In this document: positions 1 to 12,616 of the stretch, piece after piece
How positions within the stretch are numbered: the first letter of the stretch is position 1
How the letters are laid out: every line of letters starts with the position of its first letter
NCBI GenBank assembly: GCA_016169945.1
Contig: JADLSH010000111.1
Location: 1-64,000 of the forward strand
Origin: Trachythela sp. YZ-2020
Lineage: Eukaryota > Cnidaria > Anthozoa > Malacalcyonacea > Clavulariidae
DNA length: 64,000 nucleotides
Direction: 5' to 3'
The notes under the pieces: generated by a model
The model's database searches: none
Told to the model about the DNA's origin: nothing
The model's input: the letters and a program-made list of their open reading frames with translations, nothing else
Position numbers and translations under genes: made by a program

Positions 1-79
1 TAGTTTATACATAGTTTATACATAGTTTATACATAGTTTATACATAGTTTATACATAGTTTATACATAGTTTATATATA
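1..79. repeat. 11-bp satellite (TAGTTTATACA)n, start cut by window
   Basis: About seven tandem copies of an 11-bp unit reading TAGTTTATACA, with the last copy changing to TTTATATATAG. The array runs off the left edge of the window. It directly abuts the 3' end of the minus-strand LINE that follows. A related 11-bp array lies at the other end of that LINE, near 3850. Confidence 0.95.
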
Positions 80-184
80 GAAGAGATTTATTGCCCCCAA
101 TTCTGGAGAGACTTACAAATTTTCAAAAGATCACTAACAATATACATACATAACCTAACCCTAAGATAAAAGTTACAAATTACA

Positions 185-870
185 TCAATTTATACATGCA
201 GCCACTCTGCTAAACATAGCAAGTACACTTCGAGCTACTATAAGAAATTGTTCTCTGTCCACCTCATTATTACCATCAATGTTCAAGCCTCCAAGAAGGC
301 TGTCGTAAATATCAGGATCTGACCTATTAAACAGGTTTGACATGCTCCTTATACATATATTATCATATAAATTATCCCACATCTGATTGCGTTCATTAAT
401 TGTTGCTGGACATTCCATAACAAAATGGAATCCAATATCACACAGTGCTTTCGTGCATAGGCTGCAAATATAAAATTCACCCCGATCTTCCGTCGCTGAT
501 ACAATGGACTTAGGAATATTTCCGCACATCAGGTTAACCATATTAGTCATAATTATACGGTCAAATGGATAGTGTTTCAGAACCTCCCAGTGGATAAGTG
601 GTTTGAGCTCATGATGTATTTGAGCATAATGTACAAGGTTGGGTTTATATGCCATCGTCGTCCTCATGGCATATTCCTCATATTCATATATTTTCCTCAA
701 TACCAGTTTTCTCCAAACTTCTTTAGAAGGAATCACCCCCGTCTTTTAAGTATTTTTCAAGAAAATCGCTTAAACCATATTTTTCTAAAATTCTTATTAC
801 ATCAGGTATAAATCCCTTAGAATTTTCACTTTTTTGTTCCTTTATACGAAAAAAGCCGCTTAATAAACAC
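185..870 (-). pseudogene. LINE ORF2 C-terminal region with Cys/His motif
   Basis: This is the C-terminal tail of the same LINE protein, reached after two frameshifts. One frame (about 870-723) carries GFIPDVIRILEKYGLSDFL; the next (736-185) carries PSKEVWRKLVL and a Cys-rich stretch, ICSLCTKALCDIGFHFVMEC, that resembles the C-terminal zinc-knuckle-like region of many LINE ORF2 proteins. Translation ends at 185, leaving about 100 bases of 3' untranslated sequence before the satellite. The 736-185 stretch is open for 183 codons but is not a separate gene. Confidence 0.8.
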
Positions 871-2894
871 TTACTTATGCAGTGCTGTTGGTAATGATCG
901 ACACAAAGAAGCAAAAAAGATAAGTTTTGCTTTGTCTATCCACCCTATCGTCGATAGCATCCCCAATGAGCCAAGCGCGGCCTCGGTATGGGTAGATAGC
1001 GGAAATCCTTGAAACCGTTTTGCTGCAAACGTTGTTACTCTGTTCATCATCTCACACTCAGTCGACGTCAAATTAAACCAGACCTCGCAGCCATAAAGCA
1101 TTAACGGTAGCCCATACACTTTCCAAAGATTTGAAGCACAAATGGGATTAAGTCCTCCAGCTCGAACTCCCGCAGCCATTAGTGCCCCAACAACCGAGCG
1201 TCCTTTGTCAGAAGCCTTATTCGTCCTGGATGAACTGGATAAATTACCTGTTAATAAAATACAAACATGTTCCCATACCTTAACTTGATTTATTACCGCC
1301 TCATTAAGGTACCATGTTCTGGTTCGGCACCTAACGTTAAACTGTTGGGTTGATTCACCAAATGTAACAACCTTGCTCTTAGTCGGATTAAAAACGAAAC
1401 GCCATTTATTGCTGTACTTTTCAGCAGAGTCAAGCAAACATTGAAGGCCGTCTAATCTAGTCGATAATAGCGTGATATCATCCGCAATTATTATTGTACT
1501 ACATGATAACTCCTGCAACGTGATTCCATTTCCCGTTGCCATTAAAATTTCAGGCAGATCGTTATCATAGCATAAGAAAAGCCAGGGGGAAAGAACCCCA
1601 CCTTGTCTCACTCCTTGTTTTACTCGAAACCATCCCGACATCAACTCACGGAAAGAAACTGCGCATTTCATACGCTTGTACCACCCACGCAGGATACGCC
1701 ACGATTTTCCGTTCATACCCATGTTATAGAGTTTAAAGAACAAACCATTCCACCAAACAGTATCAAATGCTTTTTCTGAATCGAGAAAACCGCAATACAC
1801 TTTACTTTCCTTCGATGTTATTCAAATAAATTCTTGCAAAGTAAAACTTGCAAGAACGCAGCTCTTATTGTTTTGATATGCGTATTGAAACTGGTTAGGA
1901 ATACCCCAATCCTTGAAACAAGGCATCCAACGGTTAAGAAATAAACGTTCAAAGACTTTCCCCATAACATTTAAAAGCGTTATACCTCTGTAATTTTTCT
2001 TGTCCATTGTGTTCTTTTTCCCACTCTTCGGTATAGAAATAACTTTTCCCAAAGTCCAACTTTCTGGCACATACTCAGATTCTCGTATTGTATTAAGCAA
2101 TATTACTAAGAATTCCATAAATGATATCCCACCGTATTTAAGATGTTCGTACCGTAGATTATCTGTACCACCAACTTTGCCATTTGGAAGTGTATCAATA
2201 ACATTCTTAACTTCTTCTAATTCGAATGGTTTTTCCAATGGATCACCAGTGTTGTGAAATGACTCACCAGAAAATGTATCGATCTGTTGCTCAACAGCAG
2301 CACGAAATTCCTCGTCAAAACTTGCATTATCCAGTGGTGTATACAGTTTTTCATAGTGCTTTTTCCATATATCAAGGATTGCTGAAGGCTCTGTAATTCG
2401 AACGCCGTTTTCCTCCAAAATTTCACCAGCCCTTTTACCACTCCGAGAACTTTTAAATATTTCACGAAAAAAATTACTCCTCTCTCCGTCATGTGACTGC
2501 TCAATTCTATGAAAATTCTTCATCTCTTGAAAATATATAGCCCGTCTTTGAGCCCTACGAAATTCTCGCTTTGCTTCTTTATAGTAAGTAAAGGACAGGA
2601 ACTGTCGATTTCTGGGCCTTCCTTGCCCGATCCAGATATTTCTCGAATATGATATTCTGCGGCGAAGTAATGTCAACTCGGAATTCCAATAGTTCTTAAT
2701 ATAAGGACGAACCTTTTTTCGTGGGATATTATTATTTGCTGACGAATGTAAAACATTAACCGTTTTTGTCATAATCTCATCAAGATGCTCAACCAAATAT
2801 TGATTAGCATAATGGGCGCTTATCTCATTTAGACCCTGAGCAACATCTACTTGATACCGATTTCTTAAGGTCGGATCCTCAAGTTTTCTCCAAA
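871..2894 (-). pseudogene. LINE reverse transcriptase domain, in-frame stop
   Basis: This domain copies the element RNA into DNA. Reading leftwards from 2894, a linker (IWRKLEDPTLRNRYQVDVAQ) leads to the RT fingers with KNYRGITLLNVMGKVFERLF. A TGA at 1822-1824 then interrupts the frame. The same frame resumes at 1821 with motif A (LDSEKAFDTVW), motif B (VRQGGVLSPWLF) and motif C (IIIADDITLL), so the two Asp of the catalytic pair are intact. Thumb sequence follows with LYGCEVWFN. Because both halves are in one frame, the break is a single nonsense change rather than a deletion. The frame ends at 871. Confidence 0.9.
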
Positions 2895-3687
2895 TTAAAC
2901 TAGGTTTCGAAGAGGTTGACTTGGAGGTTGGATTATCAAAATGCAGAAAATGGGCAAATGATGCGAGACATTATCAGAGCAGTCGGAAATAACTTCACAC
3001 TCCCGTACGGAAGACAAAAATGAACAGTTTACGAAAATGTGATCGACGGTTGTTCTAACTTCACCACCACCAGCATAAAACGTTTCCACAGGGCCAGCGG
3101 CAATGGTCTGTGAATTAATAGAAACAAAGTCAAACCTCTCTAACAAATTCCACAGTCTCCGTCCTCTATTATTTATATCGATAAAACCTCGCGGCCCACC
3201 CATTTGGCCCAAATGTGCATTGAAATCCCCCGCAATCAGTAAAGTTCCTTTATGCTCTAAATGCTGCAGTACATTCAGAAGATCATTGACAATATCTTGA
3301 TAGAAGCCAATGGGAGAAGATTGAGGTGGCATATAAACATTAACAATGTACACGTTTTGATTATCTGGTAAATGTAAGCTTAAAACCATAATACGCTCAT
3401 TTCCAAAATCATCAACTTTAGTGATATATTTATCAAGGGCCTTTTTCCATAAAAATGCAATACCCTTACCACGGCTAAACACTGAAGACGAATTCAAGCA
3501 AGCTCTACCCCAGGAATTATAGAGAGGATGCACATTATCCAAAAACGATAACGTCTCTGAAAATAAGCAATGTTCTTGAATGCAAATAACATCCGATCCT
3601 CGTAAACAAGTTCGTAAAAAACTAAGATTATTCTTGATACCAGTAACATTCCATGACAGTAGTTTCAGACTCTTTTGGATACAAATG
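2895..3687 (-). pseudogene. LINE AP-endonuclease domain (EEP family)
   Basis: This is the DNA-nicking endonuclease that non-LTR retrotransposons use to start target-primed reverse transcription. The frame opens near 3687 with KLLSWNVTGIKNNLSFLR, the usual first strand of the fold, followed by ICIQEH holding the metal-binding Glu. Further on are the hallmark GDFNAH, and TTVDHIFV near the end. The final catalytic motif, normally SDH, reads SHHLPI, so Asp is replaced by His, which would probably impair activity. The frame ends at 2895 and the protein continues into the reverse transcriptase in another frame, indicating a one-base indel. The open frame extends upstream of the first Met, so the domain start is set by homology rather than by that Met. 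Confidence 0.88.
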
Positions 3688-3849
3688 TTAGAAGTATTAT
3701 TAGCTGCAGTTAATCAATTTCGGATCCTGAAGCAATAGGCTTGTGAAAATTTTTAACTACACGTAATTTTTTTTCCAGTTGGCTTTTAGACAGCCAAGTT
3801 TTGCACATAACGAAATTGGGCCAGAAACTGTCACGTAAAACTGTAGTTG

Positions 3850-4623
3850 CATATATAGTTTATATATAGTTTATATATAGTTTATATATTGTTTATATAT
3901 AGTTTATATAGTGTTTATATATAGTGTTTATATATAGTGTTTATATATAGTGTTTATATATAGTGTTTATATATGGTGTTTATATATAGTGTTTATATAT
4001 AGTGTTTATATATAGTGTTTATATATAGTGTTTATATATAGTGTTTATATATAGTGTTTATATATAGTGTTTATATATAGTGTTTATATATAGTGTTTAT
4101 ATATAGTGTTTATATATAGTGTTTATATATAGTGTTTATATATAGTGTTTATATATAGTGTTTATGTATAGTGTTTATGTATAGTGTTTATGTATAGTGT
4201 TTATGTATAGTGTTTACATATAGTGTTTATATATAGTGTTTATATATAGTGTTTATATATAGTGTTTATATATAGTGTTTATATATAGTGTTTATATATA
4301 GTGTTTATATATAGTGTTTATATATGGTGTTTATATATGGTGTTTATATATGGTGTTTATATATGGTGTTTATATATAGTGTTTATATATAGTGTTTATA
4401 TATAGTGTTTATATATAGTGTTTATATATAGTGTTTATGTATAGTGTTTATGTATAGTGTTTATGTATAGTGTTTATGTATAGTGTTTATATATAGTGTT
4501 TATATATAGTGTTTATATATAGTGTTTATATATAGTGTTTATATATAGTGTTTATATATAGTGTTTATATATAGTGTTTATATATAGTGTTTATATATAG
4601 TGTTTATATATAGTGTTTATATA
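3850..4623. repeat. 11-bp to 13-bp satellite transition and array
   Basis: The block begins with five or six 11-bp units (TAGTTTATATA) and changes near 3905 into the 13-bp unit TAGTGTTTATATA. Variants are clustered rather than scattered: a run with TATGTATAG near 4160-4215, a run with TATATGG near 4320-4375, and another TATGTATAG run near 4435-4485. The rest is the TATATAG form. Confidence 0.95.
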
Positions 4624-4976
4624 AAGAGAATAATACATGATTGCGCGGAAATATGGAATTTATTTCGAGTGTTGAAGAGAATATTGCTCACAAGTGAGCG
4701 TAGCGAACGAGTGAGCAATATTCTCTTCAACACGAGAAATAAATTCCATATTTCCAAGCACCCATGTACTATTCTGTTTATTTTATAAACAAACGACAAT
4801 TCATATAGAAACTCAAAACAAATATGTAAATAGTATACAAATATTAATAGGTTTTTGATTGGCTGGCAAAAATGATATTTTCACACGTAAAAATATCGTA
4901 TTTTTTACGTGTGTTTAAATACGATTTTTCTCAGTGGCATAAAACTCTATATAACACTTATGTTTATATAATAAAT
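4624..4976. mobile_element. 353-bp hairpin module, copy 1
   Basis: A non-satellite insert with a strong hairpin: arms at 4647-4691 and 4711-4755 (45 bp each, about two mismatches) around a 19-base loop. A second short hairpin near 4879-4915 has arms CACACGTAAAAATA and TTTTTTACGTGTG. It encodes nothing convincing; short open frames read both arms of the hairpin. The right half resembles a dispersed repeat also seen near 21290-21420. It is probably a foldback MITE that became part of a satellite higher-order repeat. Confidence 0.75.
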
Positions 4977-6610
4977 AGTGTTTATATATAGTGTTTATAT
5001 ATGGTGTTTATATATGGTGTTTATATATGGTGTTTATATATGGTGTTTATATATGGTGTTTATATATGGTGTTTATATATGGTGTTTATATATGGTGTTA
5101 TATATGGTGTTTATATATGGTGTTTATATATGGTGTTTATATATGGTGTTTATATATGGTGTTTATATATGGTGTTTATATATGGTGTTTATATATGGTG
5201 TTTATATATGGTGTTTATATATGGTGTTTATATATGGTGTTTATATATGGTGTTTATATATGGTGTTTATATATGGTGTTTATATATGGTGTTTATATAT
5301 GGTGTTTATATATGGTGTTTATATATGGTGTTTATATATAGTTTATATATGGTGTTTATATATGGTGTTTATATATGGTGTTTATATATGGTGTTTATAT
5401 ATGGTGTTTATATATGGTGTTTATATATGGTGTTTATATATGGTGTTTATATATGGTGTTTATATATGGTGTTTATATATGGTGTTTATATATGTGTTTA
5501 TATATGGTGTTTATATATGGTGTTTATATATGGTGTTTATATATATTGTTTATATATGGTGTTTATATATAGTGTTTATATATGGTGTTTATATATGGTG
5601 TTTATATATGGTGTTTATATATGGTGTTTATATATGGTGTTTATATATGGTGTTTATATATGGTGTTTATATATGGTGTTTATATATGGTGTTTATATAT
5701 GGTGTTTATATATAGTGTTTATATATAGTGTTTATATATAGTGTTTATATATAGTGTTTATATATGGTGTTTATATATGGTGTTTATATATGGTGTTTAT
5801 ATATAGTGTTTATATATAGTGTTTATATATAGTGTTTATATATAGTGTTTATATATAGTGTTTATGTATAGTGTTTATTTATAGTGTTTATGTATAGTGT
5901 TTATGTATAGTGTTTATATATAGTGTTTATATATAGTGTTTATATATAGTGTTTATATATAGTGTTTATATATAGTGTTTATATATAGTGTTTATATATA
6001 GTGTTTATATATAGTGTTTATATATAGTGTTTATATATAGTGTTTATATATAGTGTTTATATATAGTGTTTATATATAGTGTATATATAGTGCCTATATA
6101 GTGTATATATAGTGTATATATATAGTGTATATATACAGTGTTTATATACAGTGTTTATGTATAGTGTTTATGTATAGTGTTTATGTATAGTGTTTATGTA
6201 TAGTGTTTTATATATAGTGTTTATATATAGTGTTTATATACAGTGTTTATATATAGTGTTTATATATAGTGTTTATATATAGTGTTTATATATAGTGTTT
6301 ATATATATGTTTATATATATGTTTATATATGGTGTTTATATATGGTGTTTATATATAAAGTGTTTATATATATGTTTATATATAGTGTTTATATATAGTG
6401 TTTATATATATATTGGTATATAGTGTTTATGTATAGTGTTTATGTATAGTGTTTATATAGTGTTTATATAGTGTTTATATATAGTGTTTATATATAGTGT
6501 TTATATATAGTGTTTATATATAGTGTTTATATATAGTGTTTATATATAGTGTTTATATATAGTGTATATATATAGTGTTTATATATAGTGTTTATATATA
6601 GTGTTTATAT
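4977..6610. repeat. 13-bp satellite, TATATGG-rich then TATATAG-rich
   Basis: Tandem TGTTTATATATGG units fill about 4990-5710. A switch to the TATATAG variant follows, with TATGTATAG runs near 5865-5915 and 6155-6210. The most irregular part lies at about 6060-6480, where units are shortened or altered (TGTATATATAG, TGCCTATATAG). Long + strand open frames here are a consequence of the repeat and are not genes. Confidence 0.95.
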
Positions 6611-6964
6611 ATAGAGAATATTACATGGTTGCGCGGAAATATGGAATTTATTTCGAGTGTTGAAGAGAATATTGCTCACAAGTGAGCGTAGCGAACGAGT
6701 GAGCAATATTCTCTTCAACACGAGAAATAAATTCCATATTTCCAAGCACCCATGTACTATTCTGTTTATTTTATAAACAAACGACAATTCATATAGAAAC
6801 TCAAAACAAATATGTAAATAGTATACAAATATTAATAGGTTTTTGATTGGCTGGCAAAAATGATATTTTCACACGTAAAAATATCGTATTTTTTACGTGT
6901 GTTTAAATACGATTTTTCTCAGTGGCATAAAACTCTATATAACACTTATGTTTATATAATAAAT
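6611..6964. mobile_element. 353-bp hairpin module, copy 2
   Basis: This is a copy of the module at 4624-4976, offset by exactly 1988 bases. By eye I find two substitutions near its left end and none in the hairpin arms (6635-6679 and 6699-6743). The satellite on both sides is also alike, so the two copies are parts of one duplicated ~2-kb unit rather than two independent insertions. Confidence 0.8.
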
Positions 6965-9900
6965 AGTGTTTATATATAGTGTTTATATATGGTGTTTATA
7001 TATGGTGTTTATATATGGTGTTTATATATGGTGTTTATATATGGTGTTTATATATGGTGTTTATATATGGTGTTTATATATGGTGTTTATATATGGTGTT
7101 TATATATGGTGTTTATATATGGTGTTTATATATGGTGTTTATATATGGTGTTTATATATGGTGTTTATATATGGTGTTTATATATGGTGTTTATATATGG
7201 TGTTTATATATGGTGTTTATATATGGTGTTTATATATGGTTTTTACATATGGTGTTTATATATGGTGTTTATATATGGTGTTTATATATGGTGTTTATAT
7301 ATGGTGTTTATATATGGTGTTTATATATGGTGTTTATATATGGTGTTTATATATGGTGTTTATATATGGTGTTTATGAAAGAATATATGGTGTTTATATA
7401 TGGTGTTTATATATGGTGTTTATAATTATATGGTGTTTATATATGGTGTTTATATATGGTGTTTATATATGGTGTTTATATATGGTGTTTATATATGGTG
7501 TTTATATATGGTGTTTATATATGGTGTTTATATATGGTGTTTATATATGGTGTTTATATATGGTGTTTATATATGGTGTTTATATATGGTGTTTATATAT
7601 GGTGTTTATATATGGTGTTTATATATGGTGTTTATATATGGTGTTTATATATGGTGTTTATATATGGTGTTTATATATGGTGTTTATATATGGTGTTTAT
7701 ATATGGTGTTTATATATGGTGTTTATATATGGTGTTTATATATGGTGTTTATATATGGTGTTTATATATGGTGTTTATATATGGTGTTTATATATGGTGT
7801 TTATATATGGTGTTTATATATGGTGTTTATATATGGTGTTTATATATGGTGTTTATATCTGGTGTTTATATATGGTGGTTATATATGGTGTTTATATATG
7901 GTGTTTATATATGGTGTTTATATATGGTGTTTATATATGGTGTTTATATATGGTGTTTATATATGGTGTTTATATATGGTGTTTATATATGGTGTTTATA
8001 TATGGTGTTTATATATGGTGTTTATATATGGTGTTTATATATGGTGTTTATATATGGTGTTATATATATGGTGTTTATATATGGTGTTTATATATGGTGT
8101 TTATATATGGTGTTTATATATGGTGTTTATATATGGTGTTTATATATGGTGTTTATATATGGTGTTTATATATGGTGTTTATATATGGTGTTTATATATG
8201 GTGTTTATATATGGTGTTTGTATATGGTGTTTATATATGGTGTTTATATATGGTGTTTATATATGGTGTTTATATATGGTGTTTATATATGGTGTTTATA
8301 TATGGTGTTTATATATGGTGTTTATATATGGTGTTTATATATGGTGTTTATATATGGTGTTTATATATGGTGTTTATATATGGTGTTTATATATGGTGTT
8401 TATATATGGTGTTTATATATGGTGTTTATATATGGTGTTTATATATGGTGTTTATATATGGTGTTTATATATAGTGTTTATATATAGTGTTTATATATAG
8501 TGTTTATATATAGTGTTTATGTATAGTGTTTATGTATAGTGTTTATGTATAGTGTTTATGTATAGTGTTTATATATAGTGTTTATATATAGTGTTTATAT
8601 ATAGTGTTTATATATAGTGTTTATATATAGTGTTTATATATAGTGTTTATATATAGTGTTTATATATAGTGTTTATATATAGTGTTTATATATAGTGTTT
8701 ATATATAGTGTTTATATATAGTGTTTATATATAGTGTTTACATAGAGTTTATATATAGTGTTTATATATAGTGTTTATATATAGTGTTTATATATAGTGT
8801 TTATATATAGTGTTTATATATAGTGTTTATATATAGTGTTTATATATAGTGTTTATATATAGTGTTTATATATAGTGTTTATATATAGTGTTTATATATA
8901 GTGTTTATGTATAGTGTTTATGTATAGTGTTTATGTATAGTGTTTATGCATAGTGTTTATATATAGTGTTTATATATAGTGTTAATATATAGTGTTTATA
9001 TATAGTGTTTATATATAGTGTTTATATATGGTGTTTATATATAGTGTTTATATATAGTGTTTATATATGGTGTTTATATATGGTGTTTATATATAGTGTT
9101 TATATATAGTGTTTATATATAGTGTTTATATATAGTGTTTATGTATAGTGTTTATGTATAGTGTTTATGTATAGTGTTTATGTATAGTGTTTATATATAG
9201 TGTTTATATATAGTGTTTATATATAGTGTTTATATATAGTGTTTATATATAGTGTTTATATATAGTGTTTATATATAGTGTTTATATATAGTGTTTATAT
9301 ATAGTGTTTATATATGGTGTTTATATATAGTGTTTATATATGGTGTTTATATATGGTGTTTATATATGGTGTTTATATATGGTGTTTATATATGGTGTTT
9401 ATATATGGTGTTTATATATGGTGTTTATATATGGTGTTTATATATGGTGTTTATATATGGTGTTTATATATGGTGTTTATATATGGTGTTTATATATGGT
9501 GTTTATATATGGTGTTTATATATGGTGTTTATATATGGTGTTTATATATGGTGTTTATATATGGTGTTTATATATGGTGTTTATATATGGTGTTTATATA
9601 TGGTGTTCATATATGGTGTTTATATATGGAGTTTATATATGGTGTTTATATATGGTGTTTATATATGGTGTTTATATATGATGTTTATATATGGTGTTTA
9701 TATATGGTGGTTATATATGGTGTTTATATATGGTGTTTATATATGGTGTTTATATATGGTGTTTATATATGGTGTTTATATATGGTGTTTATATATGGTG
9801 TTTATATATGGTGTTTATATATGGTGTTTATATATGGTGTTTATATATGGTGTTTATATATGGTGTTATATATGGTGTTTATATATGGTGTTTATATATG

Positions 9901-10680
9901 GTGTTCATATATGGTGTTTATATATGGTGTTTATATATGGTGTTTATATATGCTGTTTATATATGGTGTTTATATATGATGTTTATATATGGTGTTTATA
10001 TATGGTGTTTATATATGGTGTTTATATATGGTGTTTATATATGGTGTTTATATATGGTGTTTATATATGGTGTTTATATATGGTGTTTATATATGGTGTT
10101 TATATATGGTGTTTATATATGGTGTTTATATATGGTGTTTATATATGGTGTTTATATATGGTGTTTATATATGTGTTTATATATGGTGTTTATATATGGT
10201 GTTTATATATGGTGTTTATATATGGTGTTTATATATGTTGTTTATATATGGTGTTTATATATGGTGTTTATATATGTTTATATATGGTGTTTATATATGG
10301 TGTTTATATATGGTGTTTATATATGGTGTTTATATATGGTGTTTATATATGGTGTTTTTATATGGTGTTTATATATGGTGTTTATATATGGTGTTTATAT
10401 TTGGTGTTTATATATGGTGTTTATATATGGTGTTTATATATGGTGTTTATATATGGTGTTTATATATGGTGTTTATATACGGTGTTTATATATGGTGTTT
10501 ATATATGGTGTTTATATATGGTGTTTATATATGGTGTTTATATATGGTGTTTATATATGGTGTTTATATATGGTGTTTATATATGGTGTTTATATATGGT
10601 GTTTATATATGGTGTTTATATATGGTGTTTATATATGGTGTTTATATATGGTGTTTTTATATGGTGTTTTTATATGGTGT
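6965..10680. repeat. 13-bp satellite, largest continuous array
   Basis: About 3.7 kb of 13-bp units. TATATGG units dominate 6985-8465 and 9315-10680; TATATAG units with four-copy TATGTATAG blocks (near 8515-8570, 8905-8955 and 9145-9190) occupy the middle. Rare point changes (TATATCTGG, GGTGGTTATA, GTTCATA) and a few length-changing units (for example near 7373-7390, 7420-7435, 8060 and 10270) mark individual units. A + strand frame stays open for 502 codons only because TATATGG lacks the TAG of the other variant. Confidence 0.95.
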
Positions 10681-10964
10681 ATTAGTTTATTAGTTTATAG
10701 TTATTAGTTTATAGTTTATAGTTATTAGTTTATAGTTTATAGTTATTAGTTTATAGTTTATAGTTATTAGTTTATAGTTTATAGTTATTAGTTTAGTTTA
10801 TAGTTATTAGTTTATAGTTATTAGTTTATAGTTGATAGTTTATAGTTATTAGTTTATAGTTTATAGTTATTAGTTTATAGTTATTAGTTTAGTTTATAGT
10901 TATTAGTTTAGTTTATAGTTATTAGTTTAGTTTATAGTTATTAGTTTAGTTTATAGTTATTGTG
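10681..10964. repeat. TTAGTTTATAG-type array, copy 1
   Basis: About 285 bases built from TTAGTTTATAG and TTTATAGTTA units of mixed length. A single TTGATAG variant serves as a marker near 10832. The block ends with ATTGTGTTTACCATATAG and returns to the 13-bp satellite. The blocks at 18725-19020 and 20179-20465 are copies. Confidence 0.9.
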
Positions 10965-11647
10965 TTTACCATATAGTGTTTATATATAGTGTTTATATAT
11001 AGTGTTTATATATAGTGTTTATATATAGTGTTTATATATAGTGTTTATATATAGTGTTTATATATAGTGTTTATATATGGTGTTTATATATGGTGTTTAT
11101 ATATGGTGTTTATATATGGTGTTTATATATGGTGTTTATATATGGTGTTTATATATGGTGTTTATATATGGTGTTTATATATGGTGTTTATATATGTAGT
11201 TTATATATGGTGTTTATATATGGTGTTTATATATGGTGTTTATATATGGTGTTTATATATGGTGTTTATATATGGTGTTTATATATGGTGTTTATATATG
11301 GTGTTTATATATGGTGTTTATATATGGTGTTTATATATGGTGTTTATATATGGTGTTTATATATGGTGTTTATATATGGTGTTTATATATGGTGTTTATA
11401 TATGGTTTTTATATATTGTGTTTATATATGGTGTTTATATATGGTGTTTATATATGGTGTTTATATATGGTGTTTATATATGGTGTTTATATATGGTGTT
11501 CATATATGGTGTTTATATATGGTGTTTATATATGGTGTTTATATATGGTGTTTATATATGGTGTTTATATATGGTGTTTATATATGGTGTTTATATATGG
11601 TGGTTATATATGGTGTTTATATATGGTGTTTATATATGGTGTTTATA
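10965..11647. repeat. 13-bp satellite left of the DNA transposon
   Basis: Seven TATATAG units are followed by about 45 TATATGG units. The last unit is interrupted at GTTTATA by the transposon starting at 11648, and its remainder resumes at 16153. Confidence 0.95.
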
Positions 11648-11819
11648 CACTGTAAATTCAAAAGAGTAGTTTTGACCCCTTGAAAGGAGTAGTTTTTTTG
11701 ACCCCAGGACTACCCTTTCAAAAGGGTCGTTTCAGTCCCTTCGGTGCCTACTCTTCGAAAGGGTAGATTTTACCCCTTTCAGAGGGTAGTTTTAACTCCT
11801 CAAAGGGTAGGAACGTTAC

Positions 11820-12090
11820 CCTTCGAAAGGGTCGTTTCAGCTATTCTAAAGGGTCGTTTCAGCTATTCAAAAGGGTCATTTCAGCTATTCAAAAGGGTCG
11901 TTTCAGCTATTCAAAAGGGTCGTTTCAGCTATTCAAAAAGGTCGTTTCAGCTATTCAGAAGGGTCGTTTCAGCTATTCAAAAGGGTCGTTTCAGCTATTC
12001 AAAAGGGTCGTTTCAGCTATTCAAAAGGATCGTTTCAGCTATTCAAAAGGGTCGTTTCAGCTATTCAAAAGGGTCGTTTCAACTATTCTC
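11820..12090. repeat. 22-bp subterminal tandem repeat of the transposon
   Basis: About twelve copies of a 22-bp unit reading GGGTCGTTTCAGCTATTCAA plus two A, with isolated substitutions. It lies just inside the left end of the transposon. The right end has no tandem equivalent but contains scattered GAAGGGTCGTTTCAACTCC-like units. Subterminal repeats of this kind often bind transposase; that role is inferred. Confidence 0.9.
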
Positions 12091-12334
12091 AACTCCTTGT
12101 AGAAATTTTGTCGTAAGCTGTTACACAGAACGAAATTTAGCGAAGATTTGATATGTAAATGAACTTCTAACATTTATATATCAATAAATCGTCGTTCAAT
12201 ATCGTTTCGTGTAACATGGCCTTGGGACGTATTAAACAGACAAAGCTCTCCTTTTTAATAAATGGATTTAATACGTCACTAGAGTTATATACAATTAAAA
12301 ATACACCAAGAGAATGCACTAAAGTCTTAATCCT

Positions 12335-12616
12335 TCACTGACCCAACAGAGTAAAAACTTGAGTAACGCTAAGAGGGATTTGGTTATTATAGTTGATTCC
12401 AAAGGTTGCTTTCTCTAAAAATATCATTGCACTTCTCTGGACTTTATAATCAAAATTGTACGTGTAATGAACGCAAAATAACAGAGTTAGACAGTCTAAA
12501 CGTTTGTCTTCACGTGAAGCGTCGCACAGCACTCTTCCTTCCCCAACAACATACATAACCGAAGTATCACACAAAAAGATTGCAGGTGAGACTGTCGCTT
12601 TAACTTGGCAGTCCAC
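12335..12616 (-). CDS. Possible C-terminal fragment of a transposon protein
   Basis: A 93-codon minus-strand frame inside the 4.5-kb transposon. The stretch VSPAIFLCDTSVMYVVGEG followed by CLTLLFCVHYTYNFDY resembles, from memory, the C-terminal end of a protein family found repeatedly in animal transposon-rich genomes. I cannot name it and cannot run a search. No upstream coding exons are clear, so it may be a last exon or a remnant. It could also be a chance frame; base composition is only mildly different from its flanks. Confidence 0.3.
   Translation of the reverse strand: MDCQVKATVSPAIFLCDTSVMYVVGEGRVLCDASREDKRLDCLTLLFCVHYTYNFDYKVQRSAMIFLEKATFGINYNNQIPLSVTQVFTLLGQ

Larger units (their letters stand above)
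80..3850 (-). mobile_element. Near full-length non-LTR retrotransposon (LINE), inactive
   Basis: On the minus strand this element encodes, in order, an AP-type endonuclease (about 3687-2895), a reverse transcriptase (about 2894-871) and a C-terminal region with a Cys/His cluster (about 870-185). The order is that of ORF2 of Jockey/CR1/I-like LINEs; I cannot fix the clade without an alignment. The frame is broken by a shift near 2895, an in-frame TGA at 1822-1824, a shift near 880 and another near 730, so it is dead. No ORF1 is visible. Both ends abut 11-bp TTTATA-type satellite, so the element either inserted into that array or its ends seeded it. Confidence 0.9.

Noticed and set aside
185..736. 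Separate small zinc-finger gene
   Set aside because: Order, strand and sequence show it is the C-terminal end of the adjoining LINE ORF2.
4600..4799. 60-codon frames on both strands of the hairpin module
   Set aside because: They read the two arms of one hairpin and so mirror each other; not a gene.
4978..11683. Long + strand open frames (up to 502 codons) of repeated MVFIYGVYIWCLY in the 13-bp satellite
   Set aside because: Thirteen is not a multiple of three, so every frame cycles through the same 13 residues, and all three stay open only where the unit is TATATGG. Frames stop wherever TATATAG units appear. No start context, splice sites or codon constraint.
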